Below are positions 36,957-45,503 of a stretch of DNA of 64,000 bases, in pieces. Numbering within the stretch: the first letter of the stretch is position 1; each line of letters starts with the position of its first letter. The notes beneath the pieces were generated by a model. The model did no database searches. It worked only from the letters and a program-made list of their open reading frames with translations, and was not told where the DNA came from. The translations under genes were made by a program, and so were the position numbers. The DNA comes from Mucilaginibacter_A sp964236465 (GTDB lineage: Bacteria; Bacteroidota; Bacteroidia; Sphingobacteriales; Sphingobacteriaceae): NCBI GenBank assembly GCA_964236465.1, contig CAXSBZ010000007.1, forward strand, positions 1 to 64,000, read 5' to 3'.

Positions 36957-38066
36957 TTAAATGTTCAGATACAAAGGAAGTTTGCTAAAAAAGCCTTCAG
37001 GTGTAAAATACTCTTTCCAGATATTTCTGATATTTATTTGTAATTCTTTGAACTCTTCGGGTGTTTTGGAGTTGTGAAAAGTCAATACTTTTTCCGGTAT
37101 CCGGTTAATCTCGCTTTCTTCTATCCAAACACAATATTTTTTCCAATCGATGATAAAATCAAAAGGCAAAACACAATCAGTATTTACAAATACTGGAATC
37201 CTGCCACAGCACAATGCCTCAAAAAACCGGATGGAGTTGTTGCCATATCCTCTTACACACAAGGTATAATCGCTGTCGATAATATTTTTAACGTAAGCTT
37301 CCCTAAAAGAATCGTTCAGTTCTTTTATGCCACCCGGATATAAGCCACCAACCGGGCCGCCAAACCCAAAATTGGATCGTATGATAAAATTATTTTTTAC
37401 TTTTTTACTTTTTAATACAGCTAAAAGTGCTCTCACACGGTAGGAATGTGCTGAAAAAGATGGAAACCTTTTCATAAAACCCATGTAATTAATTAATAGT
37501 CTGAATGCTTCTTTTACCTTGTATTTTCCAAATTTTTGTGCCAGGGGAGGAGCATAACCACAAAAACCTATAACCGGAACAGGCTGTTTCGATCGAATTG
37601 GAAGCTCATTTTGATAGTATTTTTGTATAAAATCTTCAAAGAAAAAAGTATAACCATGTTCATTACTTTTTCTTTTAGATTGATATAAAGTATTACAGAA
37701 AATAATAGAATTTTTAATTTTAACATCAAAAAAGTCGACATCTGAACCTAAAAAAACAAATGTTTTTTTCCCGCTTTGTTCTGCAGCTTCCGAAAAAGGT
37801 TTAATTTCTTCTTCAAACTTTATATCTGCTTTTTGCTCTGTATATCTAATGGGTAACAGGCAGGCATCAGCGTCATCTAACGGAGTAAGTTCGATAAAAT
37901 CTTTTCCTTCTTTTTCATAATTGTCAAACCGGCCAATAGTAATATTTAATTCTGAGTTTCTTTCTTTTTTATCTTGTCCGCAAAAAGGTATTAATAGATC
38001 AACCACAGGCTGATCTATCTTAAGTAAACTAAGATCTGTATAAAGTTTAAGCTTGTTAGAGGTCAA
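36957..38066 (-). CDS. Exostosin-like glycosyltransferase (GT47-like), copy 2
   Basis: 369 residues. C-terminal CVRGYGNNSIRFFEALCCGR, IPVFVNTDCVLPFDFIIDW and CVWIEESEINR match the exostosin pattern and copy 1 at 26326. N-terminal half differs from copy 1, so acceptors probably differ. Begins at TTG (38066), with no ATG nearby. One exact 12-mer at 37505, read Lys-Glu-Ala. Activity not predictable. Confidence 0.8.
   Translation of the reverse strand: MTSNKLKLYTDLSLLKIDQPVVDLLIPFCGQDKKERNSELNITIGRFDNYEKEGKDFIELTPLDDADACLLPIRYTEQKADIKFEEEIKPFSEAAEQSGKKTFVFLGSDVDFFDVKIKNSIIFCNTLYQSKRKSNEHGYTFFFEDFIQKYYQNELPIRSKQPVPVIGFCGYAPPLAQKFGKYKVKEAFRLLINYMGFMKRFPSFSAHSYRVRALLAVLKSKKVKNNFIIRSNFGFGGPVGGLYPGGIKELNDSFREAYVKNIIDSDYTLCVRGYGNNSIRFFEALCCGRIPVFVNTDCVLPFDFIIDWKKYCVWIEESEINRIPEKVLTFHNSKTPEEFKELQINIRNIWKEYFTPEGFFSKLPLYLNI
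37505..37516 (+). repeat. 12-mer motif inside a gene (Lys-Glu-Ala frame)
   Basis: Exact copy; coding strand reads Val-Lys-Glu-Ala-Phe. Confidence 0.8.
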
Positions 38067-38109
38067 ACTAAAGATACTTTAAATTTTTATTGATCAAAGT
38101 GAACCTGTA

Positions 38110-38901
38110 TTAATTATTATAAACCGAAGAGGGCAATTGCTGGTTTTGTTCAAAAAACATATACTTACATGTATAAGCGCGTATTTTGCTGGTAGCAATT
38201 GCGTCCATAGTTAGCATATCAGATGCCCCATGTGTTAAAGGAGTTTGTATTTCTAACAACTTTGCAGCCCCATCACCATGCAACGCATAAGCATGCGTTC
38301 CAATGTGACCACCCTGTTTTTTTATTAGAGATGAATGATCAACTGGATAGCTTCTTTTTTTTCTAAGGACAGTTTCACTTCTAACTCCAATTTTGTATAG
38401 GAAATTAACCAAATGATAATATTTAATCCTCCCCCAAAAACTGAAATCATTGTTATATATATGTCCTAAAAATAGAAATTCCCAATCGTCCGGAACTTGT
38501 CTCAGCGTGTCTGCTACATAATGTAAATTTTTTTCTACTGGAATAGCATCATCTTCTAATATCAATACTTTGCTTAGTTTATTGTCTTTAATGTATTGGT
38601 ACATTTTTTTATGTGAAGATGCTACAGCGATCTGATTATTTAAAAGAGGGCCAACCTCCAAATTCATGTATTTAATATTGTCCTCCTTATAAATATCATT
38701 AATGTTATTTGCAATTTCTCCTTTTTGTTGTAATTCTGGAATGTTGAGTTTGCTACCATCAACACCCATAAAAACTTCAAAATTAAGACCATTAAAGTTT
38801 TTTCTAATTTCAGTTAACCTATATAAATTTCTTTCAATTGTTAACAGAAGTATTTTATCAAAATAAGCATTCAAACTTTCAACTGCAGATTTACTAAGCA
38901 T
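38110..38901 (-). CDS. GT25 family glycosyltransferase (LPS-type)
   Basis: 263 residues. Motifs of GT25: KILLLTIERNLYRLTEIRKN at the start, EVFMGVDGSKL, then IAVASSHKKMYQYI and VLILEDDAIPVEKNL with the acidic metal site. HIGTHAYALHGDGAAKLLE is the conserved C-terminal block. Enzymes of this family add galactose or similar to LPS or capsule. It lies 30 bases downstream of the permease gene and 43 upstream of the exostosin-like gene. Sugar unknown. Confidence 0.9.
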   Translation of the reverse strand: MLSKSAVESLNAYFDKILLLTIERNLYRLTEIRKNFNGLNFEVFMGVDGSKLNIPELQQKGEIANNINDIYKEDNIKYMNLEVGPLLNNQIAVASSHKKMYQYIKDNKLSKVLILEDDAIPVEKNLHYVADTLRQVPDDWEFLFLGHIYNNDFSFWGRIKYYHLVNFLYKIGVRSETVLRKKRSYPVDHSSLIKKQGGHIGTHAYALHGDGAAKLLEIQTPLTHGASDMLTMDAIATSKIRAYTCKYMFFEQNQQLPSSVYNN

Positions 38902-38931
38902 TATTATAGAAATTACTATATTATATAAACA

Positions 38932-39795
38932 TTAAACAGTATCAACAAAGCTTTTTTCAACTTTGTTAAAAATGATCGTACCAAAGATTAAAAAAATAAT
39001 AGTCGCCAAAGCTGAGTAGCCTAATGATAACCAAGTAAAACTTCCTGTTCCCAAAAATCCATACCTAAAAGTTTCTATCAATGCCGTCATAGGGTTTAAA
39101 GTAATTAGCCATTTATATTTTGCAGGAGCCGCTGATAAAGGATAAATAACTGTAGTAGCATACATCAGTAACTGCACTCCAAACGCAAGTAAAAATGCCA
39201 AATCTCGATACTTTGTGGTCATAGCAGAAATAATCATACCTGCGCCCAAACCCATACCTGCCATTAAAACCACTACTACTGGAAATAAAAAAATGGCCCA
39301 GGTAGGATGAAATGTAGCCCCAACATAAGCGTAGTAGCCCATTACTATTAAAAAAAGCAAGAATTGGACGGCAAATCGGACCAAATTACTTAAAACAATA
39401 CTGAGGGGCATAATAAGCCGGGGAAAATATACTTTACCAAAAATATCTGCATTATCCTTGAAAACAGTTGATGTTTTTGTGAGGCAGTCTGCAAAAGAAT
39501 TCCATGCGGTAATTCCCGCCATATAAAAAAGCGGTTGAGGTAGTTTGTCTGTTGATATACCTGCCAGTTTACCAAATACAAAAGTAAACATGATAGTCGT
39601 AACCAATGGCTGCACAAAAAACCAGATTGGCCCTAAGATTGTCTGCTTGTAAAATGCTACAAAATCCCTTCGGACAAGTAAACCCAATAGATCACGATAT
39701 TTCCATACATCATTCAGGTGCAAATCAAACGCACTGTTTTGAGGCTTAATTTCGAGGTCCCAGGTTTGATTATCTAAACTTAAACTTTTTTCCAT
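38932..39795 (-). CDS. wzm: Polysaccharide ABC exporter permease (Wzm-type)
   Basis: 287 residues. Six membrane segments follow a cytoplasmic amphipathic start: YRDLLGLLVRRDFVAFYKQT is the conserved region ahead of helix 1, and PIWFFVQPL marks helix 1. KYRDLAFLLAFGVQLLMYAT matches the helix 5 loop, and NPMTALIETFRYG is the last hallmark of ABC-2 polysaccharide permeases. It is the only permease of this type in the window and must serve either or both Wzt-like ATPases (35602 and 29157), which unusually are not next to it. It would flip a finished undecaprenyl-linked glycan. Confidence 0.93.
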   Translation of the reverse strand: MEKSLSLDNQTWDLEIKPQNSAFDLHLNDVWKYRDLLGLLVRRDFVAFYKQTILGPIWFFVQPLVTTIMFTFVFGKLAGISTDKLPQPLFYMAGITAWNSFADCLTKTSTVFKDNADIFGKVYFPRLIMPLSIVLSNLVRFAVQFLLFLIVMGYYAYVGATFHPTWAIFLFPVVVVLMAGMGLGAGMIISAMTTKYRDLAFLLAFGVQLLMYATTVIYPLSAAPAKYKWLITLNPMTALIETFRYGFLGTGSFTWLSLGYSALATIIFLIFGTIIFNKVEKSFVDTV

Positions 39796-40158
39796 TGAGA
39801 GATTTTATATGATAGGATAATAATAAAAGGCATTCTTAATGTAATTATCTTAATTAAAAGTCAATTATAAATTAATTTTTTAGTTGATATATTAATAAAT
39901 ATTTGGCTAATATAGTAAGATAATGATTAAAAACTTAAAAAAATGTTACCAATGTTGTAAAATTAAATAGTATTTAATTAAGTAATATTAGCGGGGATTA
40001 TTGAATAGGAATTGCATATTGTATAATTTTATTGAGTAACAAGTGGAGAATTTACAGCTTCGCCCTTTCAGTCCCAATTACGACTTGCTTAAACAAATTT
40101 TACTAAAAAATAAATACTGAAATTTCTATAATGTACTAATGGAGCTCAGTTATGTTGG
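39796..40158. other. AT-rich upstream region, nothing recognised
   Basis: About 360 bases upstream of the permease gene. It should hold that gene's promoter, but I see no match to TTTG and TAnnTTTG at the right spacing. No open frame of note. Confidence 0.4.
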
Positions 40159-40186
40159 TACTGTTTTTACCCTGCTAAAAACAGTA
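40159..40186. repeat. Perfect inverted pair of the second word (TACTGTTTTTA)
   Basis: TACTGTTTTTA (40159-40169), loop CCCTGC, then TAAAAACAGTA (40176-40186): an 11-base perfect stem. The same 11-mer occurs singly at 5464, 22081, 28202 and 31424. It sits immediately before the MITE-like element at 40211 and could act as a terminator for wzc. Confidence 0.6.
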
Positions 40187-40210
40187 TTGTTTAAAATTTT
40201 ATTAAATTAA

Positions 40211-40370
40211 AAGGCTGTTTAATTTTGTTTAATTTGTTTTCTATGCTTCTTTTATCAACTGAAAAACCATATAATGTCCATGCTTAACATCATCTTAAAT
40301 ACAAAAAACAAATTTTATAGCGATAAAAAAGCATTCTGGTTTTTATTAATAGAAAATTAAACAAGCTCTA
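40211..40370. mobile_element. MITE-like element with 12-mer pair
   Basis: About 160 bp. Left end AAGGCTGTTTAATTTTG; right end reads TTAGAGCTTGTTTAATTTTC on the other strand. Left motif at 40243-40254 is exact; the right one (40324-40334, TAAAAAAGCAT) has lost a base. A further half copy with AGATAAAAAAAGCAC follows at about 40384-40405. It lies downstream of wzc. Confidence 0.6.
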
Positions 40371-40489
40371 AGCAAGCTTATATTTTACCAGATAAAAAAA
40401 GCACGAAGGTTGTTGGTATCTCAACTTATAAAAACTGTTTGGTAATCGTAGTTTTGAAAATTTCATTTTATAGTTTTTTTTATTACAAG

Positions 40490-42859
40490 TTAAAACCTGG
40501 AAAGAAAATCTTTTAATACTGATTTTGCCGTTTTCTTTTTAGTGTTTTCCGTATAATAACTGTTATCGTAATGATAGCTGTTTCCGTATTTTTGATTTTG
40601 AACACCGTTAAAAACGATGTTTAACTTTGGAAGCCTTCTTTCTCGTGATAAGCGTTTTATAAATTCCAGTTCTTCTTTTGAAGTGTATCCTTGTCTGACG
40701 ATATATAGCGTAACATCACAAAGATCTGCCAGGATCATGGCATCTGTTACTAAATGTAGCGGAGGTGTATCTAATAAAATATCATCATATTCGGTTTTTA
40801 ACAAATCTATTAATTCAGACATTCTATAATTTTCCAAAAGTTCAGATGGGTTTTCAGGCAAGGTTCCTGCACCAATTACAAAAAGGTTAGGACGAATAGT
40901 AGTGGTTTGGATTATTTTCTGAACATCTTTTATTTCTCCGGAGAGAAAATCGCTAACTCCTAAATGTTCGGAATTCAGGTCGAAAGTTTTTGAAATTTTA
41001 GGTCTTCTTAAATCCAGTTCCAAAACAATAGTTTTCCTACCAGATGCCGCTATTGCGGTTCCTAAAACACTGGTGATAAAACTTTTCCCTTCTGAAGAAG
41101 TGCTGGATGTAAACATTGTTACCCTTCCTTTATCTTTTTTCTGATGCAGGTACAATAGTTTTGTCCTCAGTTCCCTGATTTGTTCACCCAAGATATTTCC
41201 GGTTCTGCTCAAAACTGATTTCAGAGAATTATCTTCTTCATAATTAATCTCGGTAATTACCGGCGTATTGGTGCTGTTTTCAATTTCTTTTTTATCTGTA
41301 ATTTGGTTTTTGATTGCATTCCTGCCATATACAAATCCGGCCGGCAGCAGTAAGCCTAATAAAAATGCGGTAGATAATAGTATTGGTGCCTTGGAAGGTG
41401 TAAGGCCTGCATCGTGTGGCTCATCTACAATTTGCACGTCGGAAAGGGTAGAGGCATAATTGAGCGCAATAGTTTCGCGTTGCTGGGATAAGTACAGGAA
41501 CTGATCTTCTTTCAAAGATTTCTGGCGAGTCATGTTTACAAATTCCCTTTCCTGAGCCGGGACTTCTTTAAATGATGATTCAAATTGGGAATTGTTGGAT
41601 TGTAACTGGTTTCTGGTAATTTGTAATGAAGACCTTACACCTTTAATGGTTTCTTTAATGGCAGCTTTGATGGATTGGATTTGTTTGTTGATTGGTTCAA
41701 AAATTGGATTACTTTCCGGTGTGGTAGCAAGCAATTTGTTTCGCTGTTGTATTACTGTAGATAATTGCGCGACTAACCCTGATAAACTTCCATCAGTAAT
41801 ACCTGCTGTTACCGGAACATTATCATCGTTACGAGCAGAATTAACATAATTTTGCACCCCATTTAACAGGTCCAGTTGAATGTTTAATTCAGCTAATTTA
41901 GCATCGTTTGTCTGTACGTTGCCCAAATAAGCACCACCTTTGGCAGAAATATCTGTAAATTTGTTACTGCTTTTATAGCTGGCTGCTTTTCTTTCTGCCT
42001 GATTTAACTCATTGGAAAGTGTATCCAATCTTGTGTTTAAAAATTTTAGTGCATTTGCAGTAGCCAAATTTTTATTCTCCTTTGTTTTAGCAATATAATT
42101 AACAAATAAAGCATTTAAAAAAGCTCTTCCCCGTTCCGGAATTTCATCACTAAAACTAACGTTTAGCAAATTAGATCCGACAGTGGTGCTTAATACTTTA
42201 ATGCGGCTTTGGTAATTACTGGCAATATTATCTGGGTCGTTTAATGTAATCCGTATTTTTTTGCCGATGTACTTGTCTGTATTAGCAGTAGCAACTAACC
42301 GCCATCTACCAAAATTATTTAAAAAAGTATTGTTAAAAGAAGCATTAATACTTTCTCCGTTTGATTTCAACAAAGCAAAATGATTATCAGCAAGAATGAT
42401 AATTTCAAAAACCTGGTTTCCTTTAAATGGCTGTTTTGATAGAAATTTAAACAGAACTGGAGTGGTAGCATAAACATCCTTTTGATAATACTTGCCTTTT
42501 TCTTCATAAGTTACCCACAAGTTTAGATTGAGGATTGCTGCAGTTACCAATGGCCTTGATTCTAATATTTCAATTTCATTATCAATGCCTTTGGATAGCT
42601 CAGTAACATTCAATTTTTCCAAAGCAGTGCTTTCGCCGCCTGGTTTATCACCATTAACTAGCAGTTTTGCGCTTACTTCAAAGGATGGCTTTTGAGAACG
42701 GACATTGTAATAAGCAATACCCGTAGTAAGCAATACACCAATTACAAACAGCGGCCAATGATACAAGCAACGGGATAAAAAATATTTAAGGCCATTGAAA
42801 TTATCTGTTTCCGTAATATTTTCATACTGGTCGTATGGCATTGAATTGTCGTTATTCAT
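40490..42859 (-). CDS. wzc: Polysaccharide co-polymerase and tyrosine autokinase (Wzc copy 1)
   Basis: 789 residues. Two membrane segments (about 35-55 and 500-520) flank a long coiled-coil periplasmic part with Wzz-type start (PSFEVSAKLLVNG). The cytoplasmic kinase has Walker A STSSEGKS near residue 588, Walker A' VLELDLRRP near 615 and Walker B DILLDTPP near 696. Its C-terminal tail is tyrosine-rich (YGNSYHYDNSYY), the autophosphorylation cluster. It controls chain length and export with Wza, whose gene is eight bases upstream. A second Wzc lies at 51854 on the other strand. No phosphatase gene is seen. One exact 12-mer at 42334. Confidence 0.95.
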   Translation of the reverse strand: MNNDNSMPYDQYENITETDNFNGLKYFLSRCLYHWPLFVIGVLLTTGIAYYNVRSQKPSFEVSAKLLVNGDKPGGESTALEKLNVTELSKGIDNEIEILESRPLVTAAILNLNLWVTYEEKGKYYQKDVYATTPVLFKFLSKQPFKGNQVFEIIILADNHFALLKSNGESINASFNNTFLNNFGRWRLVATANTDKYIGKKIRITLNDPDNIASNYQSRIKVLSTTVGSNLLNVSFSDEIPERGRAFLNALFVNYIAKTKENKNLATANALKFLNTRLDTLSNELNQAERKAASYKSSNKFTDISAKGGAYLGNVQTNDAKLAELNIQLDLLNGVQNYVNSARNDDNVPVTAGITDGSLSGLVAQLSTVIQQRNKLLATTPESNPIFEPINKQIQSIKAAIKETIKGVRSSLQITRNQLQSNNSQFESSFKEVPAQEREFVNMTRQKSLKEDQFLYLSQQRETIALNYASTLSDVQIVDEPHDAGLTPSKAPILLSTAFLLGLLLPAGFVYGRNAIKNQITDKKEIENSTNTPVITEINYEEDNSLKSVLSRTGNILGEQIRELRTKLLYLHQKKDKGRVTMFTSSTSSEGKSFITSVLGTAIAASGRKTIVLELDLRRPKISKTFDLNSEHLGVSDFLSGEIKDVQKIIQTTTIRPNLFVIGAGTLPENPSELLENYRMSELIDLLKTEYDDILLDTPPLHLVTDAMILADLCDVTLYIVRQGYTSKEELEFIKRLSRERRLPKLNIVFNGVQNQKYGNSYHYDNSYYTENTKKKTAKSVLKDFLSRF
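42334..42345 (-). repeat. 12-mer motif inside a gene (Ala-Ser-Phe frame)
   Basis: Exact copy; coding strand gives Asn-Ala-Ser-Phe-Asn, in the periplasmic part of Wzc copy 1. Confidence 0.8.
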
Positions 42860-42866
42860 ATAATAT

Positions 42867-43655
42867 TTATTTCCTGGTAATGAAGTAAATAATTGTTATG
42901 CCCAACGATAGGACAGTTCCTATAATACCTATATTTCTGTTTACATTATCCAAAGCAAGTGTGTTTTTATACTTTCCTGGTGTAACGTACAACAAATCAT
43001 TGTTTTTAAGATAGTAATAAGGAGAGTTAAATATATCTTTCGAATTTAAATTTACTGGTATATAACTTCTTTTACCGTTCTGTTCTCTTATTAGTAAAAT
43101 ATTACTCCGTACAGCAGAAAGGTTTAAATCTCCTGCCAGGGTTATGGCATCAGTTAAATTTAAACGTTCATTTTGCACCCTGATTACTCGCGGGCTGCCT
43201 ACATCACCCATTACAGTTACTTTAAAATTACTGATGCTTGCAGTCACATAAGGCTCTTTCAGGTATTTGAGCAGCATGTTAGTCAAAGAAGCTTTAAATT
43301 CAGGAATGCTCAATCCTGAAACTTTCATATTTCCCAAAATCGGAAGTTGGATAAATCCTTCTTTATTAACCAGATAGCCTGTTGCTGCTGAAGTTGCATC
43401 GGTAGCACCCGTAACGGTAGTTGCATTGTTGCTTACAACACCATGATTATAAACAGCTGATGCATCCGGGTTTAAACTACTGATATTGATCGCTAAAATA
43501 TCCATCGGCTGAATGGTAATGGGCGTATATGCCTCGGCATTTTCAACGGTGATTGTAGTACGGCTAACATCCTGAAAATAAGCCAGATCTTTATTTGTAG
43601 CACAGGAAGAGGCTAAACAAATAAGCATTATGCCATAGAGGAAATTTTTAATCAT
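42867..43655 (-). CDS. wza: Outer-membrane polysaccharide export lipoprotein (Wza copy 1)
   Basis: 262 residues. A lipoprotein signal ends in CLASSCATN, so the mature protein starts at Cys and is lipid anchored. Next come the polysaccharide export (PES) domain YTPITIQPMDILAINISSLN and SLBB-type repeats (VMGDVGSPRVIRVQNERLNL). A C-terminal hydrophobic helix (about 243-260) follows, ending with ITRK, as usual for Bacteroidetes Wza. It precedes wzc by eight bases. A good promoter match lies at 43678-43709. Confidence 0.93.
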   Translation of the reverse strand: MIKNFLYGIMLICLASSCATNKDLAYFQDVSRTTITVENAEAYTPITIQPMDILAINISSLNPDASAVYNHGVVSNNATTVTGATDATSAATGYLVNKEGFIQLPILGNMKVSGLSIPEFKASLTNMLLKYLKEPYVTASISNFKVTVMGDVGSPRVIRVQNERLNLTDAITLAGDLNLSAVRSNILLIREQNGKRSYIPVNLNSKDIFNSPYYYLKNNDLLYVTPGKYKNTLALDNVNRNIGIIGTVLSLGITIIYFITRK

Positions 43656-43677
43656 ATCAGTAATTATATTTTTCGGG

Positions 43678-43709
43678 TAAAGATAATAGGATAAAGTTTA
43701 CAAGCAAAA
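43678..43709 (-). promoter_or_regulatory. Bacteroidetes-type promoter for wza/wzc copy 1
   Basis: On the minus strand TTTTG (43705-43709), a 19-base gap, then TATCTTTA (43678-43685), matching TTTG-N19-TAnnTTTR. The TATCTTTA box lies about 22 bases from the wza ATG, so the untranslated leader would be short. Confidence 0.5.
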
Positions 43710-43882
43710 CAAGCCACAGGATAATTGAATCTTCCTGTTTTTGTTTGTACGAGAAATTGAAAGAAAAGTTATCAGTAACGGATTTAAAGAACCTTGTGGA
43801 GAACAGAAGTCACATTGGTTCAAACCAATACTTTTATCATTGCATCCAATAGCTCTCATTTAGTCTAAGTGAAATTTGCTTA

Positions 43883-43970
43883 TAAAAAAAGCATCAATAA
43901 TTGTAGAAATTTGGAATAAGTAATTGAAGTTGTTTAAACATATTATGGAGAAGACAGAATACTTCTTTTA
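43883..43970. repeat. Degenerate 12-mer pair in divergent order
   Basis: TAAAAAAAGCAT at 43883-43894 and ATACTTCTTTTA at 43959-43970, each one mismatch from the motif, but facing away from each other rather than inward. Possibly two element remnants. Confidence 0.4.
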
Positions 43971-43983
43971 CCTTACTAAAACT

Positions 43984-44001
43984 AACGGGTTTAAACCCGT
44001 T
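43984..44001. repeat. Perfect 18-base palindrome, REP-like
   Basis: AACGGGTTTAAACCCGTT followed by GCTACAAAAT. The GGGTTTAAACCCGTTGCTAC form is familiar from REP-type elements scattered in Bacteroidetes and cyanobacterial genomes. Single copy here; no transposase in the window. The rest of the 43710-44156 gap holds a weak GTTTATTT/AAATAAAC stem at 44092-44114 and nothing else recognised. Confidence 0.5.
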
Positions 44002-44156
44002 GCTACAAAATGTACCGAAGCTACCCTTCTCCAACTTGCAGTTTTCAATGAGCTGTAGGCTTTGTCGGTTTTATAAAAATGGGTTTCATCCGTTTATTTG
44101 GCTTTAAAATAAACCTGATTAAAAAGTTTAAACATCCTCATTATCTGTTATGTAAT

Positions 44157-45053
44157 TTAGCTAAGAGAAATAAAACTTTGTGCTATTTTTTTAGCTTTGG
44201 TAAGGCCTTTTTTGAACAGCCTGTGGTAATCACTTCTTGGTTTGAAGTCTCTAAATTCTGTCATACTTAAAACCCTGTAAAATTCATCTTTGTGCTTTTG
44301 TATAGAAGGGCAGGATTTAAAAATGGGTTTTATGTTTAAAAAATGAATAAGACCCGGGTTGATTACTTCATCAAAGTAATCACTGCAATTCCAACGTAAA
44401 TTTAGCTCATACCACTGTTTATATAAAACTACGTTAAACCCATACTGATCCGGATAATCATAGTAACCTTTATTATCAACCATACATTTGATTACTTTAT
44501 TGGCAATATCCTCTTTTATCCATTTTTGAGGATTTATCACAAGCAAACCTGAGTTGAAATATTTTGCTTCAGCCGGAATCCCAAGTTCTTTATAATTTTT
44601 GATAGCATAAGGAGAACTAACTATAAACTGATAATCTTGTACAGCACCGATAATATTTTCACCAATATCTATATTGTATAAATTAGAAATATCGTCATAC
44701 ATCAACATGTCAACATCCATATATATGATTTTTTTACAGCTTTGCTCAACAGCAAAAGGTGCAAATAATCTTAAATAAGCAATGATAGGATAGGTGGACT
44801 GGTCTAAAGGAAGTTTAACATTCGGTGGAATGATGCTTTTAGGTTCAACAAAATTTACTTGCGTAATGCTGGCATTTACGGATCTTTTTAATTTTTCCTG
44901 GTTTGCTTTAGAAATCCCATCATTAATTATTGTAAAAGAAAGCAGTTCATCTGTTTTATGATTGATCTCTATTGATTTTATCAATCCTGCAGTTAGTACA
45001 GCATACTGATTGTCGCTTGCCACAACAATAACAATTTTTTCTTTCTTATTCAT
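44157..45053 (-). CDS. GT8 family glycosyltransferase (copy 2)
   Basis: 298 residues, GT-A fold, a full-length paralogue of the protein at 11502. Metal site KIIYMDVDMLMYDD; YFNSGLLVINPQKW; YPDQYGFNVVL; HFLNIKPIF and HKDEFYR are shared. It is isolated by repeat elements on one side and a REP-like palindrome on the other, so it may be a separately acquired or duplicated cassette. Donor unknown. Confidence 0.9.
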   Translation of the reverse strand: MNKKEKIVIVVASDNQYAVLTAGLIKSIEINHKTDELLSFTIINDGISKANQEKLKRSVNASITQVNFVEPKSIIPPNVKLPLDQSTYPIIAYLRLFAPFAVEQSCKKIIYMDVDMLMYDDISNLYNIDIGENIIGAVQDYQFIVSSPYAIKNYKELGIPAEAKYFNSGLLVINPQKWIKEDIANKVIKCMVDNKGYYDYPDQYGFNVVLYKQWYELNLRWNCSDYFDEVINPGLIHFLNIKPIFKSCPSIQKHKDEFYRVLSMTEFRDFKPRSDYHRLFKKGLTKAKKIAQSFISLS

Positions 45054-45104
45054 GTTTAATAAGCTAATTGATAGTATTATTCTTATTCAAATAAAGTTGA
45101 GTAA

Positions 45105-45268
45105 TTAGAATCTCTTTGAACTTCGCCTGGTTTTTATATGCTTCTTTTACCATCTAAAAACTTGAACCTTATTATGTTTTTTACAGGTATCAATTTCCAA
45201 AAAACAAAATTTATACAGATAAAAGAAGCATTGCAAGTTTGGAGCCTCTACTTAAACCGGGCAATAAA
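45105..45268. mobile_element. MITE-like element with exact 12-mer pair
   Basis: About 164 bp. Exact motifs at 45138-45149 and 45220-45231. Left end TTAGAATCTCTTTGAACTTC keeps about 14 of 19 positions of the family end; right end (GCCCGGTTTAAG on the other strand) is also decayed. First of two elements placed 28 bases apart. Confidence 0.6.
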
Positions 45269-45296
45269 AATTTCTGCAAATTATAAAAAATATTAT

Positions 45297-45467
45297 TATA
45301 AGGGCCTGTTTAAATTTTGCTCAGTTTATTTTCGATGCTTCTTTTATCACCTAAAAATTTGCAAGCATTTTATTTTTAATTGATTTAAATGGATGCAAAC
45401 ACCAAATTTTTATAGGGTAAAAGAAGTATTGGTGTTTTTTCTGGTATTAATTTAAACAGACTCTAAA
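45297..45467. mobile_element. MITE-like element, best preserved copy
   Basis: About 171 bp. Ends TAA|GGGCCTGTTTAAATTTT and, from the other side, TTA|GAGTCTGTTTAAATTA, with TAA duplicated at the two flanks. Left motif 45335-45346 is exact; right motif 45418-45429 has one mismatch. Motif and neighbours pair over about 27 bases, so the RNA or single strand could form a long hairpin. Confidence 0.7.
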
Positions 45468-45503
45468 AAATATATGATAGCATAACTAAAGCCAGTATAA
45501 ATA

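Noticed and set aside
38850..38870. AGAAGTATTTTATC and TAGCTTCTTTTTTT (38348) as motif copies
   Set aside because: Three or more differences from the 12-mer; A/T-runs of this genome give such matches by chance.
44079..44156. Small plus-strand frame overlapping the GT8 gene end
   Set aside because: No ribosome site, low complexity, and mostly antisense to the clear GT8 coding sequence.
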